Below, in pieces: positions 1 through 10,227 of a stretch of DNA of 31,388 nucleotides (the first letter of the stretch is position 1; every line of letters starts with the position of its first letter). Source of the stretch: Bacteroidales bacterium. Its GTDB lineage: Bacteria; Bacteroidota; Bacteroidia; Bacteroidales; Bacteroidaceae. Both the position numbers and the translations under genes were made by a program. Below the pieces are notes generated by a model. The model did not search any database. It was not told the origin of the DNA and saw nothing but the letters and a program-made list of their open reading frames with translations. The stretch spans positions 1 through 31,388 of the forward strand of contig SFJN01000023.1 of assembly GCA_004555055.1 (NCBI GenBank), in the 5' to 3' direction.

Positions 1-194
1 TAATCCGATTTCCCTCGTAAGGAGGGAGGAGGACTTTAGGGAGGCAAGGACGTTTGCATGGCTACGCATGACCTGGCCTCAAGATTCTCCGTCCCAATCC
101 GCAACCGCCAAAACCGCCATCCCTCCGACCACATTTTTTCCACATCCACATATCCCACCATCTCACCACTTGTCACATTTCCAGCACAACATCC

Positions 195-1901
195 ATGAAA
201 GCCTTATCCCCACTGCTCATCATTGTACTTTCCCTACTCACGTTTTCGTGCCAAAACGGCAAGCATTCCGAGCCCTCCCTACTCGACAGAATTGCACAAC
301 TGAAAGCACTTGGAGACAGTGCACCACAGGAGGCACTAAAGCAGCTTGGCACCCTGGAACCTCTTGCCCAAAAAGGTGATGCGTACGAACGTCAGAAATT
401 TCTGCTCCTGCAGGCACGTCTGCGCGACAAAGCCTATATGATGCCATACTCCGCAGACACCATGCTTGCGGTGGTCAGCTACTTCGAGCAGGAAGGCTCC
501 AAGCGCGACAAGGCAGAAGCATACTACTATCTTGCAAGTAATTTCCGTGATCTGGAAGATTATCCGCAGGCCATCAAAAACTTTCTGAAGGCAATGGATG
601 TGGCCGAAGGCGACAAGGAATGCGACGTCAAACTCCTAAACTGCATCTATTCGCAACTGTCGTATCTCTATCGCGTACAGCTGAACCCCGTTGGCGCCAA
701 GGAAATCGCAAAGAAATCGCTGGCATTGGTTCAGAGCCAGGGCACCGCCGACCCCACAGACTACATGGATGTGGGAACTTCGTGCTTCTACAATGGCGAC
801 ACTCTGGAAGGCATGGAATACGCCGAAAAGGCTATGGAGAAGATTGCACACGACCGGTCTGCAACGAAGTATGCCGATGTGGTGGCGGAACTCCTGATGT
901 TCTATGCCGAAAAGGGCGACAAGGACCGTACAATGCGGTGTGTTAAAATGCTCGACGGGGTCCCTGTCGCGCAGCGCCCGTCGAACTACCTCTCCGGGAT
1001 GGCAAACTACTATGAACTGTTCGGACCACTGGACTCGGCAGTGGTGATGTACGAATACCTGTGCGAACACCACAAAACACCCAGCATGCGCTCCTATTCG
1101 GCACGCCACCTCATGCACTACTACCGGAAAGTGGGAAACTATGAACGCAGCAGCTTCTACGCCCAAGCCTACCAAAATGCCCAAAACGAGATATGGGAAA
1201 AGAGGCAGATGGAAAATTCGGCAAAGGCTAACGGCGAATGGGTGTACAAAAAGAACGATGCGGAAATTCAGGCTACCAAAAACCGCCTGCGGACAATCGT
1301 CTACTGGATAGCCGGAGGCACCGCCGCCATCGTGCTGACGGTGGGAGGCATCTACTTCTCTTATCGCAGAAGAAAAGAAAAGGAGCTGCAAAGCAAGGAG
1401 GAGGAGATTGAAGCGCTGCGCCAGATACTTGCCCGACATACAGAGGGGATGACAGAGATGCAACAACCGGCCACGCGGGGGAATGGAAAAACGCCAGGAC
1501 CAAGGATCCAGGAATGGGAACACGCCCACAAAGTACAGATCCTGCTTGACCGCATGCTGGAGGAACGGCATTCGGAAGCCGACCGGGTGGTGGTGGAGAA
1601 ATTCAGAAAAGCTGCACAGCACAAACGCTACCAGGTTGCGGAAGCCGACTGGCTACCTTTTATGGCCTGCATAGACCGGATGTATCCCGAATTCCGCAAC
1701 GACATCAAGCAGGCCCTTCCCCATGCCAAACCGGGGATACTCCGCGTATGCTACCTACTGAAGGCAGGATTCACCAACCCGGAAATCGTGCATATTACCG
1801 AAGAATCGCGACAGACCATCTCGAACCGCTCGAAGAAAATACGGGAAAAGATGGGCGAACACCTGCACATCCCTTCGGAGAAGGAAAAGGAAGGGAAATA
1901 A
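195..1901 (+). CDS. TPR-repeat lipoprotein regulator with C-terminal helix-turn-helix
   Basis: The 568-residue product starts with a lipoprotein signal (hydrophobic stretch ending LTFSC, lipidated Cys19). A helical repeat region of TPR type follows, for example the segment containing YYYLASNFRDLEDYPQAIKN. A single membrane segment lies at about residues 368-388 and is followed by a basic stop (YRRRKEKE) and a short coiled coil. The C-terminus (about 515-554, ILRVCYLLKAGFTNPEIVHI onward) looks like a LuxR/sigma-4-like helix-turn-helix ending SNRSKKIREKMG. This outside-TPR, inside-HTH layout is common in Bacteroidetes and is taken to be a sensor-regulator; the ligand and target genes are not visible. 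The first 194 bases of the window hold no convincing gene and no clear TAnnTTTG promoter. The gene converges on the AEC transporter and shares a terminator with it. Confidence 0.85.
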   Translation: MKALSPLLIIVLSLLTFSCQNGKHSEPSLLDRIAQLKALGDSAPQEALKQLGTLEPLAQKGDAYERQKFLLLQARLRDKAYMMPYSADTMLAVVSYFEQEGSKRDKAEAYYYLASNFRDLEDYPQAIKNFLKAMDVAEGDKECDVKLLNCIYSQLSYLYRVQLNPVGAKEIAKKSLALVQSQGTADPTDYMDVGTSCFYNGDTLEGMEYAEKAMEKIAHDRSATKYADVVAELLMFYAEKGDKDRTMRCVKMLDGVPVAQRPSNYLSGMANYYELFGPLDSAVVMYEYLCEHHKTPSMRSYSARHLMHYYRKVGNYERSSFYAQAYQNAQNEIWEKRQMENSAKANGEWVYKKNDAEIQATKNRLRTIVYWIAGGTAAIVLTVGGIYFSYRRRKEKELQSKEEEIEALRQILARHTEGMTEMQQPATRGNGKTPGPRIQEWEHAHKVQILLDRMLEERHSEADRVVVEKFRKAAQHKRYQVAEADWLPFMACIDRMYPEFRNDIKQALPHAKPGILRVCYLLKAGFTNPEIVHITEESRQTISNRSKKIREKMGEHLHIPSEKEKEGK

Positions 1902-1912
1902 GAAATGACTGC

Positions 1913-1955
1913 AAAATACCCACTGCCGCCGGAACGACGACAGTGGGTATTTTTG
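1913..1955. terminator. Bidirectional intrinsic terminator between convergent genes
   Basis: A perfect 13-bp inverted repeat (arms 1913-1925 and 1941-1953, loop 15 nt) has A-rich and T-rich outer ends, so each strand reads as a hairpin ending in a T run. It lies 12 bp after the TPR regulator stop and about 30 bp beyond the stop of the minus-strand transporter gene, which suits a shared terminator. Confidence 0.85.
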
Positions 1956-1986
1956 TTCTTTAATTACGAAAGCCTACGCACCTGTC

Positions 1987-2913
1987 CTACAACGAGCGGA
2001 CGAGCATGGCAAGCACGGGGATGGAAAGCATGGAGAGGGCGGTGCTGAGGAATATGCTCTGGGCCATCAACCGTTCATCCTTGTTGAACTTCAGACAGAA
2101 CATCACACCGTTGACACCGATGGGCATGCCACTCAGCACCACCGCCACCTGGAGGGTAAAAGGGTCGATGGAAGGTATCAGACGGAAGACGGCATACACC
2201 ACCGCAGGGACGGCAATGAGACGTACGAAACTGACTGTATAGGCAAAACGGCTGCCGAGCATCGCACGCTTGGGCATGGAGGCCAGGGTGCTGCCGACGA
2301 CAATCAGGGCCACGGGAATGGTCATGTCACCGCCAAGATGGAAAAACCGCGCCACAAGAGGAGGAGTCTGCACCTTGGCAAGGGCGAGGACGATGGTGAT
2401 GAGCGCAGCAATGACGCACGGACTCAGCACGCGCTTCGGCTGGATGGCGTTGCGGGCCTTGCCGCCGGCAATGAACACTTCGCCGATGGTGTACATCAGC
2501 AGGTTGAAGGGGATGGTGAGGACGGCGGCATAGAAGAGGGCACGGTCGCCAAAGATGGCTGCAGTGGCAGGGAAACCCACGAAGGTGACGTTGCCGAAGG
2601 CCGTCATGAAGCGCAACTGGCCGCGACGGTCCTCGTCGGGCTGGCGCCAGATGGCGGAGACAAGATAGGCAAGGGGGAAGATGATGGCATAGTTGACCAC
2701 CGAAACCCACATCAGACGGACAATCTCCTCGCGGCTGAAGACAAGGCCATCGCCCATGACACTCGAAAGGATGAGCATCGGGCACGACACGTTGAGCACG
2801 AAGTGCGACATCTTCTTGTTGAGGTCGGGCTTCCAGAACCCGAGTTTGGTGCTGAAGAAACCCACCATGACGATGCCGAAAAGCAGCAGCATCTGTTGCA
2901 GAATGTATAACAT
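1987..2913 (-). CDS. AEC-family (auxin efflux carrier-like) membrane transporter
   Basis: The 308-residue, very hydrophobic product has the pattern of the AEC/membrane-transport-protein family. Its N-terminus is MLYILQQMLLLFGIVMVGFF, followed by the KxxFW-like first loop (STKLGFWKPDLNKKMSHFVL) and the SCPMLILSS helix. A charged central loop after AIWRQPDEDRR separates the two halves of the fold, and the length is typical of the family. AEC members are inner-membrane carriers for organic acids or amino-acid-like solutes; the substrate cannot be told from sequence. The gene diverges from the GH2 gene with a 94-bp gap to the -7 box and has its own promoter signal at 3008-3015. A 7-bp hairpin (2952-2958 with 2969-2975) sits in its leader. 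Confidence 0.85.
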   Translation of the reverse strand: MLYILQQMLLLFGIVMVGFFSTKLGFWKPDLNKKMSHFVLNVSCPMLILSSVMGDGLVFSREEIVRLMWVSVVNYAIIFPLAYLVSAIWRQPDEDRRGQLRFMTAFGNVTFVGFPATAAIFGDRALFYAAVLTIPFNLLMYTIGEVFIAGGKARNAIQPKRVLSPCVIAALITIVLALAKVQTPPLVARFFHLGGDMTIPVALIVVGSTLASMPKRAMLGSRFAYTVSFVRLIAVPAVVYAVFRLIPSIDPFTLQVAVVLSGMPIGVNGVMFCLKFNKDERLMAQSIFLSTALSMLSIPVLAMLVRSL

Positions 2914-3007
2914 AATACAATGATTTAAAATGCAGTGAAGGTAAAGAAAAGCCCCATTCTCGCGGCGTAATGGGGTGCCGGAAAGGGATATCCTCCTGTT
3001 TCCGATG

Positions 3008-3015
3008 CAAAATTA
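3008..3015 (-). promoter_or_regulatory. Minus-strand -7 box for the AEC transporter
   Basis: Read on the minus strand the bases are TAATTTTG, a full match to the Bacteroidetes TAnnTTTG -7 element. No good -33 TTTG is seen at the expected distance. Transcription would start near 3001, giving a leader of about 90 nt that contains the 2952-2975 hairpin. Confidence 0.5.
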
Positions 3016-3038
3016 AACGAAAGTTGCGGTTTTTTGAT

Positions 3039-3046
3039 TATATTTG
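3039..3046 (+). promoter_or_regulatory. Plus-strand -7 box for the GH2 gene
   Basis: TATATTTG is a full match to TAnnTTTG. A possible TTG start codon at 3044 lies inside this box, so translation must begin further down. This supports the ATG at 3095 as the true start. The two divergent -7 boxes are only 23 bp apart, so their upstream regions overlap completely. Confidence 0.6.
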
Positions 3047-3094
3047 TACCGCAATTTCTTTCATGAAAAACATCATAAAAAAACATTCCATACC

Positions 3095-6000
3095 ATGAGA
3101 AGCATCAAATCCGCCATTTGCTTACTGATTATGGCAATCACCACGCTCGCCACCTCTGCCCAGACGGCCTACGAACGCGGCGCGCTCTATCATCTGCGCA
3201 GTGTGGCCTTCGGCACCCTTGCCGACACCGGGGCACGGCTTGCCAAAGTCGATGCCGACGACGAAGGACAATACTGGAACGTCAGCGAACTTTCGGGCTC
3301 CTGGCGCCTCATCAGCCCCTTCCGGAACGTCGCCCTCCGTGCCGCCGACAACAACGTGGAGACCGGCGAGGTCAACGGTTCCGACGAAATGCAGATATGG
3401 AAGGTCGAGGAAGTGCGCGGCGGCGTCATCCTCTCCCCTACCAACCGCCCCGAAGTGGCCATGTGCGCCACCCCCGACGGCGGCATCACCCTCATCAGCC
3501 GCAAGGATGCTGCCAAGGAACGCCGCGCACTCTTCTGCCTCGAACGCGCCGCCGTCTCCGGATTTGACGATGCCCTGACCTACCACATCAGCAGCGTCAA
3601 GCACCCCGAATGCGTCATCGGCAACAACGACAATGCCGACAATGGGGCACGCCTGAGGCTCGAAAACATTGACACCGAAAACCGCGGACAGTACTGGAAC
3701 GTGAAGATGCAGGGACTGGAGACACGCCTCATCGGAGGTGCCTTCTACCGCCAGTTCATGGACGACGGCGGAAACAACGGTGCCATCGACTACCTGTTGC
3801 AATGGGCGGCAAGCCTCTCGAATCCGGGAAACGCCCGTATGCGACTGGTGCCCGTGGAAGGAAAGCCCGGCATCTACGTCATCTCGTCGGTCGGAAAGCC
3901 CGACCGCATGTGGGTGCCTGCCGACGGTGAACTGAAAGTGCGCCCGCTCGACACCGGAAACGCCGAGGCATGGTTCACCTTCAAGGCGGTGGAAAAACCC
4001 AAGTTCGCACAAAACCCTTGGGAAGACGAGACCGTCTTTGCCGTCAACAAGGAGCCGGGAATCGCCTATTACATGCCCTACGCCAGCGAGGCGGAAATGA
4101 CAGCCGACACAGAATACTACGCCACACCGTGGACAGAGCCTAAGAGTTCGATGTACATGAACCTCAACGGCACGTGGAAGTTCCACTTCGTCGACGAACC
4201 CTCGAAGCGCCCCACCGACTTCTTCCAGCCCGGATTCGACGATTCGGCATGGGATGACATCCCCGTCCCCTCGAACTGGGAGATGCAGGGCTACGACAAG
4301 CCCATCTACTGCAACGTGGAATATCCCCACGGCAATACCCCACCCTTCATCAACGCCCGTGCAGGATTCAACGACGGCGGTGCAAACTACGGCATCAATC
4401 CCGTAGGCTCCTATGTCCGCCACTTCACGCTCCCCGAATCCTGGCAGGGCCGCCGCACCTTCATCCGCTTCAACGGCATCTATTCCGCTGCCTTCATCTG
4501 GCTCAACGGGGAATACGTGGGCTACACCCAAGGAGCGAACAACCTGCACGAGTTTGACCTCACCAAGCATCTCCGCCGTGGTGACAACCGTCTGTGCGTA
4601 CAGGTGTTCAGATGGAGCGACGGCTCGTACCTCGAATGCCAGGACATGTTCCGCATGAGCGGCATCTACCGCGACGTCTGCCTCTACAGCGTGCCTCTGG
4701 AGTCGGTGCGTGACCACGTGCTGACGGCAGACTTCAACAAGGACTTTACCCAGGCACGACTCAACGTGCAACTTGAAATCGACGACCGTGATGCACTGAA
4801 GCAGAAAAAGACCCTTGCCGTACGTCTCTTCGATCCTGAAGGCCACCTCGTGAAGGAGGGACAGAACACCTTCAGCCCCGTGGAAGGACGGCATTTCAAC
4901 GTTGCACTCGACGTGCCCGACGTGAAACTCTGGAGCGACGAACACCCCAACCTCTACACCCTCAATGTGGTGATGCAGGATGCCGACGGCAAGGACGAGA
5001 TGGCCTTCAGTACAAAATACGGATTCCGCCATATCGAAATCCGGGGCAGCCTGGTATACATCAACGGCAAACGGATGCTCTTCAAGGGTGTGAACCGCCA
5101 CGACACCGACCCCCAGCGCGGACGGGCCGTGGAAAACGGGACGATGCTCCGCGACCTCACGCTGATGAAGCAGAACAACATCAACATGGTACGCACCTCG
5201 CACTATCCCAACCACGCGAACTTCTACGCCATGATGGACCACTTCGGACTCTGGGCCTGCGACGAGGCTGACCTCGAAGACCATGCCAACCAGAGCATTT
5301 CGGACATGGAATCGTGGATTCCGGCCTTCACGGACCGCATTACACGCCTCGTCACACGCGACAGGAACCATCCCTGCGTCGTGATGTGGAGCCTGGGCAA
5401 CGAGGCCGGGGCTGGGGCAAACTTCAAGGCGTGCTACGACGAAGCACACCGACTCGACCCCACACGTCCCGTACACTACGAGGGCACACGCATCAGCCGT
5501 TCGTACGGCGGAGAGGCGTATTCCGACTTCTACTCCAAAATGTATCCCGACATGGAATGGATGGACCGGAACACCTCGGACCTCGACAAGCCGATGTTCG
5601 TCTGCGAATATGCCCATGCCATGGGTAACGCCATCGGAAACCTCAACGAATACTGGGACGTCATCGAAAACTCGAACAGCTGCATCGGCGGCTGCATATG
5701 GGACTGGGTGGACCAGGCCATCTTCGACCCTGCCGAAATGAAGCAGAACGTTTACCGCCTCCACACGGGCTACGACTATCCCGGTCCCCACCAGGGCAAC
5801 TTCTGCTCCAACGGCATCATCCCCGCCACTCGCGAAGAGAGCGCCAAACTCCGCGAGGTGAAGGGAGCACACCAATGGATAAGGTTCGCACTGAAGGACA
5901 GCGATGCCGCAAGACACATCTATAATATTAATATTGAGAACCGCTACGTCTTCAGCGACCTTTCGGCCTACGACCTCCTTTTTGAGGTGCTCCACGACGG

Positions 6001-7084
6001 CCGCGTGGTGGAAGCCGGACGGATGGCCATGCCCGACGTCGCTCCAGGCGCAAAGGCCGCAGTAGCCCTGCGCCTCAAGCACGATGCCATTGCCAAGGCC
6101 CGGAAAAAGGGGACCGAGGTGCTCCTCAACCTCCGCGCCGTACACCGCACCGCCACCACATGGTGCGAGGCCGGACACGAGCAGGCATGCGCTCAGTTCA
6201 CCCTCTGCGAACGCGGCACACTCCCGCAGGTAAAGAAGGCAAAGGCCGTCTTCACCACCGGAACTTCACAGAATGCCCTCCACTACGGCAACGGAAAAGC
6301 AGGAATCACCATCGATGCCACCACCGGCGAAATGGTGAGTCTGGAACTTGACGGCCGGGAGATGCTCGGATGCGGCATGCCCATGGGCTATACCAACCAC
6401 CGCTGGATTGAAAACGACCGCTTTACCCAAACCGCCGACGGCATGGAAGAAAAGGCTGAAATCAGCGTCGAAGGCTTCACCTACGGCGGCAAGGCCCAAA
6501 GCGGGCCCGTGGTCATCACCACCCTGCGCCGCGGCAGTCTCTGCGACACCCGCATCGTCTATACCCTCCATGCCGAAGGTACCGTCGACATTGACGCCAC
6601 CTTCACTCCACACACTGCCGACCTGCGCCGTGCCGGACTGCAGGTAGGACTGAACCGACAGCTGCAGCATGTGGACTACTATGCCTATGGTCCGCTCGAA
6701 AACTACAACGACCGTCACGATGCCGTCATGCTCGGACGTTACAGCACCACACCGTCCTCGTCGATGGAACGCTACGTCAAGCCCCAAAGCACCGGTAACC
6801 GCGAAGGACTCCGCGAGGTATGCTTCACCGACTTCGATGGTCACGGTCTGCGCATACAGACCGAAGGCGACGTATCATTCAGTGCCGTCCCCTATACCGA
6901 GGAAGACCTGATGAAGGCTGACCACACCTGGGAACTCAACCCACGCCCCTATACCGTCCTCCATCTTGATGCGGCATACCGCGGTGTGGGAAATGCCTCG
7001 TGCGGTGGCGTGCAGACCCGCGAAGCCTACCGCGTGAAGAACCAGCCCTACCACTACCGCCTCCGACTGACACCGGTGAAGTAA
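3095..7084 (+). CDS. Secreted GH2 beta-galactosidase-like enzyme with N-terminal ricin-like region
   Basis: From the ATG at 3095 the product is 1329 residues with a signal peptide (cleavage likely after Ala22, ...ATSA|Q). Residues about 25-300 are extra to the enzyme and carry three QxW motifs (Q59-Y-W, Q100-I-W, Q199-Y-W), the hallmark of ricin-type beta-trefoil carbohydrate-binding folds. The GH2 core follows: a sugar-binding jelly roll (MYMNLNGTWKFHF, DIPVPSNWEMQGYDKPIY), an Ig-like domain, and the TIM barrel with acid/base Glu770 in SLGNEAGAG and nucleophile Glu838 in CEYAHAMGNA. The C-terminal third matches the LacZ small-chain (Bgal_small_N) domain. This is the LacZ-type long GH2 layout, so beta-galactosidase is the best call, though substrate specificity within GH2 cannot be proven here. 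It is probably periplasmic or surface-associated. A strong terminator follows. Confidence 0.9.
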   Translation: MRSIKSAICLLIMAITTLATSAQTAYERGALYHLRSVAFGTLADTGARLAKVDADDEGQYWNVSELSGSWRLISPFRNVALRAADNNVETGEVNGSDEMQIWKVEEVRGGVILSPTNRPEVAMCATPDGGITLISRKDAAKERRALFCLERAAVSGFDDALTYHISSVKHPECVIGNNDNADNGARLRLENIDTENRGQYWNVKMQGLETRLIGGAFYRQFMDDGGNNGAIDYLLQWAASLSNPGNARMRLVPVEGKPGIYVISSVGKPDRMWVPADGELKVRPLDTGNAEAWFTFKAVEKPKFAQNPWEDETVFAVNKEPGIAYYMPYASEAEMTADTEYYATPWTEPKSSMYMNLNGTWKFHFVDEPSKRPTDFFQPGFDDSAWDDIPVPSNWEMQGYDKPIYCNVEYPHGNTPPFINARAGFNDGGANYGINPVGSYVRHFTLPESWQGRRTFIRFNGIYSAAFIWLNGEYVGYTQGANNLHEFDLTKHLRRGDNRLCVQVFRWSDGSYLECQDMFRMSGIYRDVCLYSVPLESVRDHVLTADFNKDFTQARLNVQLEIDDRDALKQKKTLAVRLFDPEGHLVKEGQNTFSPVEGRHFNVALDVPDVKLWSDEHPNLYTLNVVMQDADGKDEMAFSTKYGFRHIEIRGSLVYINGKRMLFKGVNRHDTDPQRGRAVENGTMLRDLTLMKQNNINMVRTSHYPNHANFYAMMDHFGLWACDEADLEDHANQSISDMESWIPAFTDRITRLVTRDRNHPCVVMWSLGNEAGAGANFKACYDEAHRLDPTRPVHYEGTRISRSYGGEAYSDFYSKMYPDMEWMDRNTSDLDKPMFVCEYAHAMGNAIGNLNEYWDVIENSNSCIGGCIWDWVDQAIFDPAEMKQNVYRLHTGYDYPGPHQGNFCSNGIIPATREESAKLREVKGAHQWIRFALKDSDAARHIYNINIENRYVFSDLSAYDLLFEVLHDGRVVEAGRMAMPDVAPGAKAAVALRLKHDAIAKARKKGTEVLLNLRAVHRTATTWCEAGHEQACAQFTLCERGTLPQVKKAKAVFTTGTSQNALHYGNGKAGITIDATTGEMVSLELDGREMLGCGMPMGYTNHRWIENDRFTQTADGMEEKAEISVEGFTYGGKAQSGPVVITTLRRGSLCDTRIVYTLHAEGTVDIDATFTPHTADLRRAGLQVGLNRQLQHVDYYAYGPLENYNDRHDAVMLGRYSTTPSSSMERYVKPQSTGNREGLREVCFTDFDGHGLRIQTEGDVSFSAVPYTEEDLMKADHTWELNPRPYTVLHLDAAYRGVGNASCGGVQTREAYRVKNQPYHYRLRLTPVK

Positions 7085-7130
7085 GGCGTCAGACAGGGAC
7101 ATTTTCCTTACATTCAACGGCATAATATTT

Positions 7131-7170
7131 AAAAAGTACGGCAGAAAAAGATTTTTTTGCCGTACTTTTT
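7131..7170 (+). terminator. Intrinsic terminator after the GH2 gene
   Basis: Perfect 13-bp stem (7131-7143 with 7158-7170), 14-nt loop, right arm ending in five T followed by a further T-rich stretch. It starts 47 bp after the GH2 stop codon. Confidence 0.9.
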
Positions 7171-7409
7171 ATGTTTTTTACCCCTCATTTCACGCCTCTT
7201 CCGTAACTTTGCCACGTTTTCTTCGGTCAAAAACCGTGCATACAACAGAACGCAGTCCGAAGAAATCCCTTGGAGATTTAAAGAAAATCACATTTTTTCT
7301 TAATTTTTTTCTCTTCGTCCGTAGCGAATGTACCGGACCTTTCGTCAAAGATACAGGAAAATCCCAAAGGAGCCACTCCTACTAACAATAAATCACTTAT
7401 ATACCATCA
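7171..7409 (+). other. Long leader upstream of the M16 peptidase gene
   Basis: The 325-bp gap between the GH2 stop and the M16 start holds the GH2 terminator, the 7204-7211 promoter box and then about 190 nt without a gene. Within the leader, 7221-7226 can pair with 7257-7262 (CTTCGG/CCGAAG). An A-rich/T-rich weak hairpin near 7273-7300 is followed by a run of T, which could act as an attenuator. No known riboswitch was recognised. Confidence 0.3.
7204..7211 (+). promoter_or_regulatory. -7 box for the M16 peptidase gene
   Basis: TAACTTTG matches TAnnTTTG exactly. No clear -33 element is seen. It predicts a start near 7218 and a leader of about 190 nt. Confidence 0.55.
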
Positions 7410-10189
7410 ATGAAAAAGATTAAATTCCTTCTGCTTCTGGTTGCCACGGCCATGATTGCCCCCGCCGCAGCACAACAGATGCCCCCGCTCCCCATCGACC
7501 CCGCGGTGAAGATCGGCAAGCTCGACAACGGGCTCACCTACTACATCCGCCACAACGAAGAGCCCAAGAACCAGGCCAACTTCTACATTGCACAGAAGGT
7601 CGGTGCAGTACAGGAAGAAGAGAGTCAGCGCGGTCTGGCACACTTCCTTGAGCACATGGCCTTCAACGGCAGCGAACACTTCCCCGGAAACAGCCTCGTC
7701 AAGTATTGCGAGCGCATCGGTGTGAAGTTCGGACAGAACCTCAACGCCTACACCTCGACTGACGAGACCGTCTACAACATTGACGACGTACCCACCACCG
7801 ACATCACCAATGTCGACTCCTGCCTCCTCATCCTCAGCGACTGGAGCGGACGCCTCAGCCTCGAAGGCGAAGAGATTGACAAGGAGCGTGGCGTCATCCA
7901 CGAAGAGTGGCGTATGCGTTCCAGCGCCTCGCAGCGCATCCTCAACCGTCAGCTGCCCCTCCTCTACCCCGGCTCACGCTACGGCGAGCGCATGCCCATC
8001 GGTCTGATGAGCGTCATCGACAACTTCTCGTACGACTTCCTCCGCGACTACTACCACAAGTGGTACCATCCCAGCCTCCAGGGCATCGTAGTGGTGGGCG
8101 ACATTGATGTCGACTACGTGGAAGGCAAGATCAAGGAGTACTTCTCGGACATCAAGAACCCCGAGCCCGAGGCTCCCTATGAGTTCTACCCCGTCCCCGA
8201 CAACAACGAACCCATCTACTGCATCGACAAGGACAAGGAGCAGCCCCAGACCGTTGCCGAGATGTTCTTCAAGCATGAGCCCCTCCCCGCCGAACTCCGC
8301 GGCACACCCATGCTCCTGGTGCAGAACGGCATCACGCAGGTCATCACCACCGTCCTCAACGAGCGTCTCGAAGACCTTGCAAAGAACCTCGAATGCCCCT
8401 TCGTGGCCTCCGGTTCCAGCGACGACCACTACATCCTCTCCAAGACCTGCGACGCCTTCACCATCTACATGCTGCCCAAGCCCGGACACGACACCGAGGC
8501 CGTAAAGGCTGTGATGACCGAGGTGGCACGCGTCCGCCAACACGGATTCACCACCACCGAAATTCAGCGTGCAAAGGACGAGTTCATCTCGCGCATCGAA
8601 AAGATCTACGACAACCGTACCAAGCAGAAGAACTCCTTCTACTGCCCTCAGTACGTCCGCCACTTCCTCGAAGGCAATGCCATCCCCGACATCGAGACGG
8701 AGTACCAGTACTACAAGATGCTTTTGCAGCAGCTTCCTGACGAGGCCTTCAACGGCACTTTCAACGAACTCACCGCAAACATCGACACCAACTTCGTCTT
8801 CCTCGCCTTCTTTCCCGAAAAGGACGACGTGACCGTTCCCAGTGCCGCCGCCTTCCGCGCTGCGGTAGAGGAAGGTTTCCGCGCACAGACCGAGGCTTTC
8901 GTCGACGAGGTGAACAACGACCCCCTCATTGCCTCGCTTCCCAAGCCCGTGAAGGTGGCAAAGGAATCGGCTGCCGACTTCGGATACACCAAGTGGACCC
9001 TTAAGAACGGTGCGAACGTCTACTTCAAGAAGACCGACTTCAACGATTCGCAGGTGCTCTTCGTAGCACGCTCCAAGGGCGGTTCCAGCAAGCTCCCCGA
9101 GAGCGACGTCTACAACGTACAGCTCTTCGGCAATGTGATGGCATCTACCGGCGTCGGCAACTTCACCGGCACCGAACTCACCAAGAAACTTGCCGGCAAG
9201 CAGGTATCGTGCAACGTGGCACTCGGTGAGAACACCGACATCATCCAGGGACAGTCCACTCCCAAGGACCTCCGCATCCTCTTCGAACTCCTCTACCTCG
9301 GTTTCCAGGGTCCCTCGAACGATGTCGACGGATTCAACAACCTGCATTCTCCGACTCTGTCACACAGACCATCTATAACCACGACCCGCGCCACCAAACC
9401 CTGAAGCTCGCCGCGCTTGACAAGGTTTCGTACGAGCGCATCCGCCAGATTTACAGCGAACGCTTCCAGAGTGCCGGCGACTTCGACTTCTACTTCACCG
9501 GAGCCTTCGACGTCGACTCCCTCCGCGCCTTCACCGAACAGTATATCGCACCCCTCAAGGGTCTGAAGCAGCGCGAGGAATACACCAACCTCGGCGACAA
9601 AATGAGCAAGGGTAAGGTCGAAAACCGCTTCAGCCGCGACATGGAGACCCCCAAGGCCAACATCATCGTCTTCTGGAACGGTGAGACGAAGTACACCATG
9701 AAGCAGGCACTCGCCGTCAGCGCACTCGGCAATGTGCTCTCCGAACGCTATCTGAAGTCCATCCGCGAAGACGGCGGCATGTCCTACAGCGTAGGGGCAT
9801 ATGCAAACCTCGGTTTCGGACTCCGCGACCAGTACGTCATGCAGGTTTACTGCCCCGTCAAGCCCGCACTCATGGACGAAGCCCTTGCACTGATGCAGAA
9901 GGGAATTGACGACATTGCCAAGGACGGCGTCACCGAGGAGGAACTTAACAAGTTCAAGGAGTTCGAGCTCAAGGAATATGCCGATAACCAGCGCAGCAAC
10001 TCCTACTGGCAAGAACTCGTCACCGCAAAGGTAAACTTCAACCAGGATATGCAGACCGGTTACGAAGACTGCCTCAAGAACCTCTCGAGCAACGACATCA
10101 AGGCTTTCGTCAACGATGTCCTCCTCAAGCAGTTCAACCGCGCCATCATCACCATTCTGCCCACCAACTTCTCTGAAGCTGACCAATAA
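7410..10189 (+). pseudogene. M16-family zinc peptidase, split by an internal deletion and frameshift
   Basis: The N-terminal part (7410-9344, 645 codons) has a signal peptide (MKKIKFLLLLVATAMIAPAA), the inverted zinc motif H78-F-L-E81-H82 and the downstream ligand region VIHEEW (Glu165). The C-terminal part continues in another frame from 9347 to 10189 (280 codons) with clear M16 sequence (FSDSVTQTIYNHDPR, then IREDGGMSYSVGAYAN). In the first frame, translation runs on as unrelated residues to a stop at 9404. The join FNNL/FSDSV lacks about 20 residues that homologues have between these motifs, so this looks like a deletion of some tens of bases (3k-2) rather than a single-base slip. An intact relative would be a periplasmic two-lobed M16 peptidase of about 940 residues. 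The truncated product keeps the catalytic lobe. A sequencing or assembly error remains possible. Confidence 0.85.
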
Positions 10190-10227
10190 ACCACCGCACC
10201 GGGAACTGACGTTCCCTCGGTGAAGAC

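Noticed and set aside
3122..6178. 1018-codon open frame on the minus strand opposite the GH2 gene
   Set aside because: It is the mirror of a GC-rich coding strand: Val/His/Gly/Ala-rich, with no recognisable domain. The plus strand has full GH2 motifs. The same applies to the long frames opposite gyrB, M16, dsbD, GH95 and GH92.
9330..9410. Programmed ribosomal frameshift in the M16 gene
   Set aside because: There is no slippery heptamer, and conserved residues are missing at the join, which slippage would not explain.
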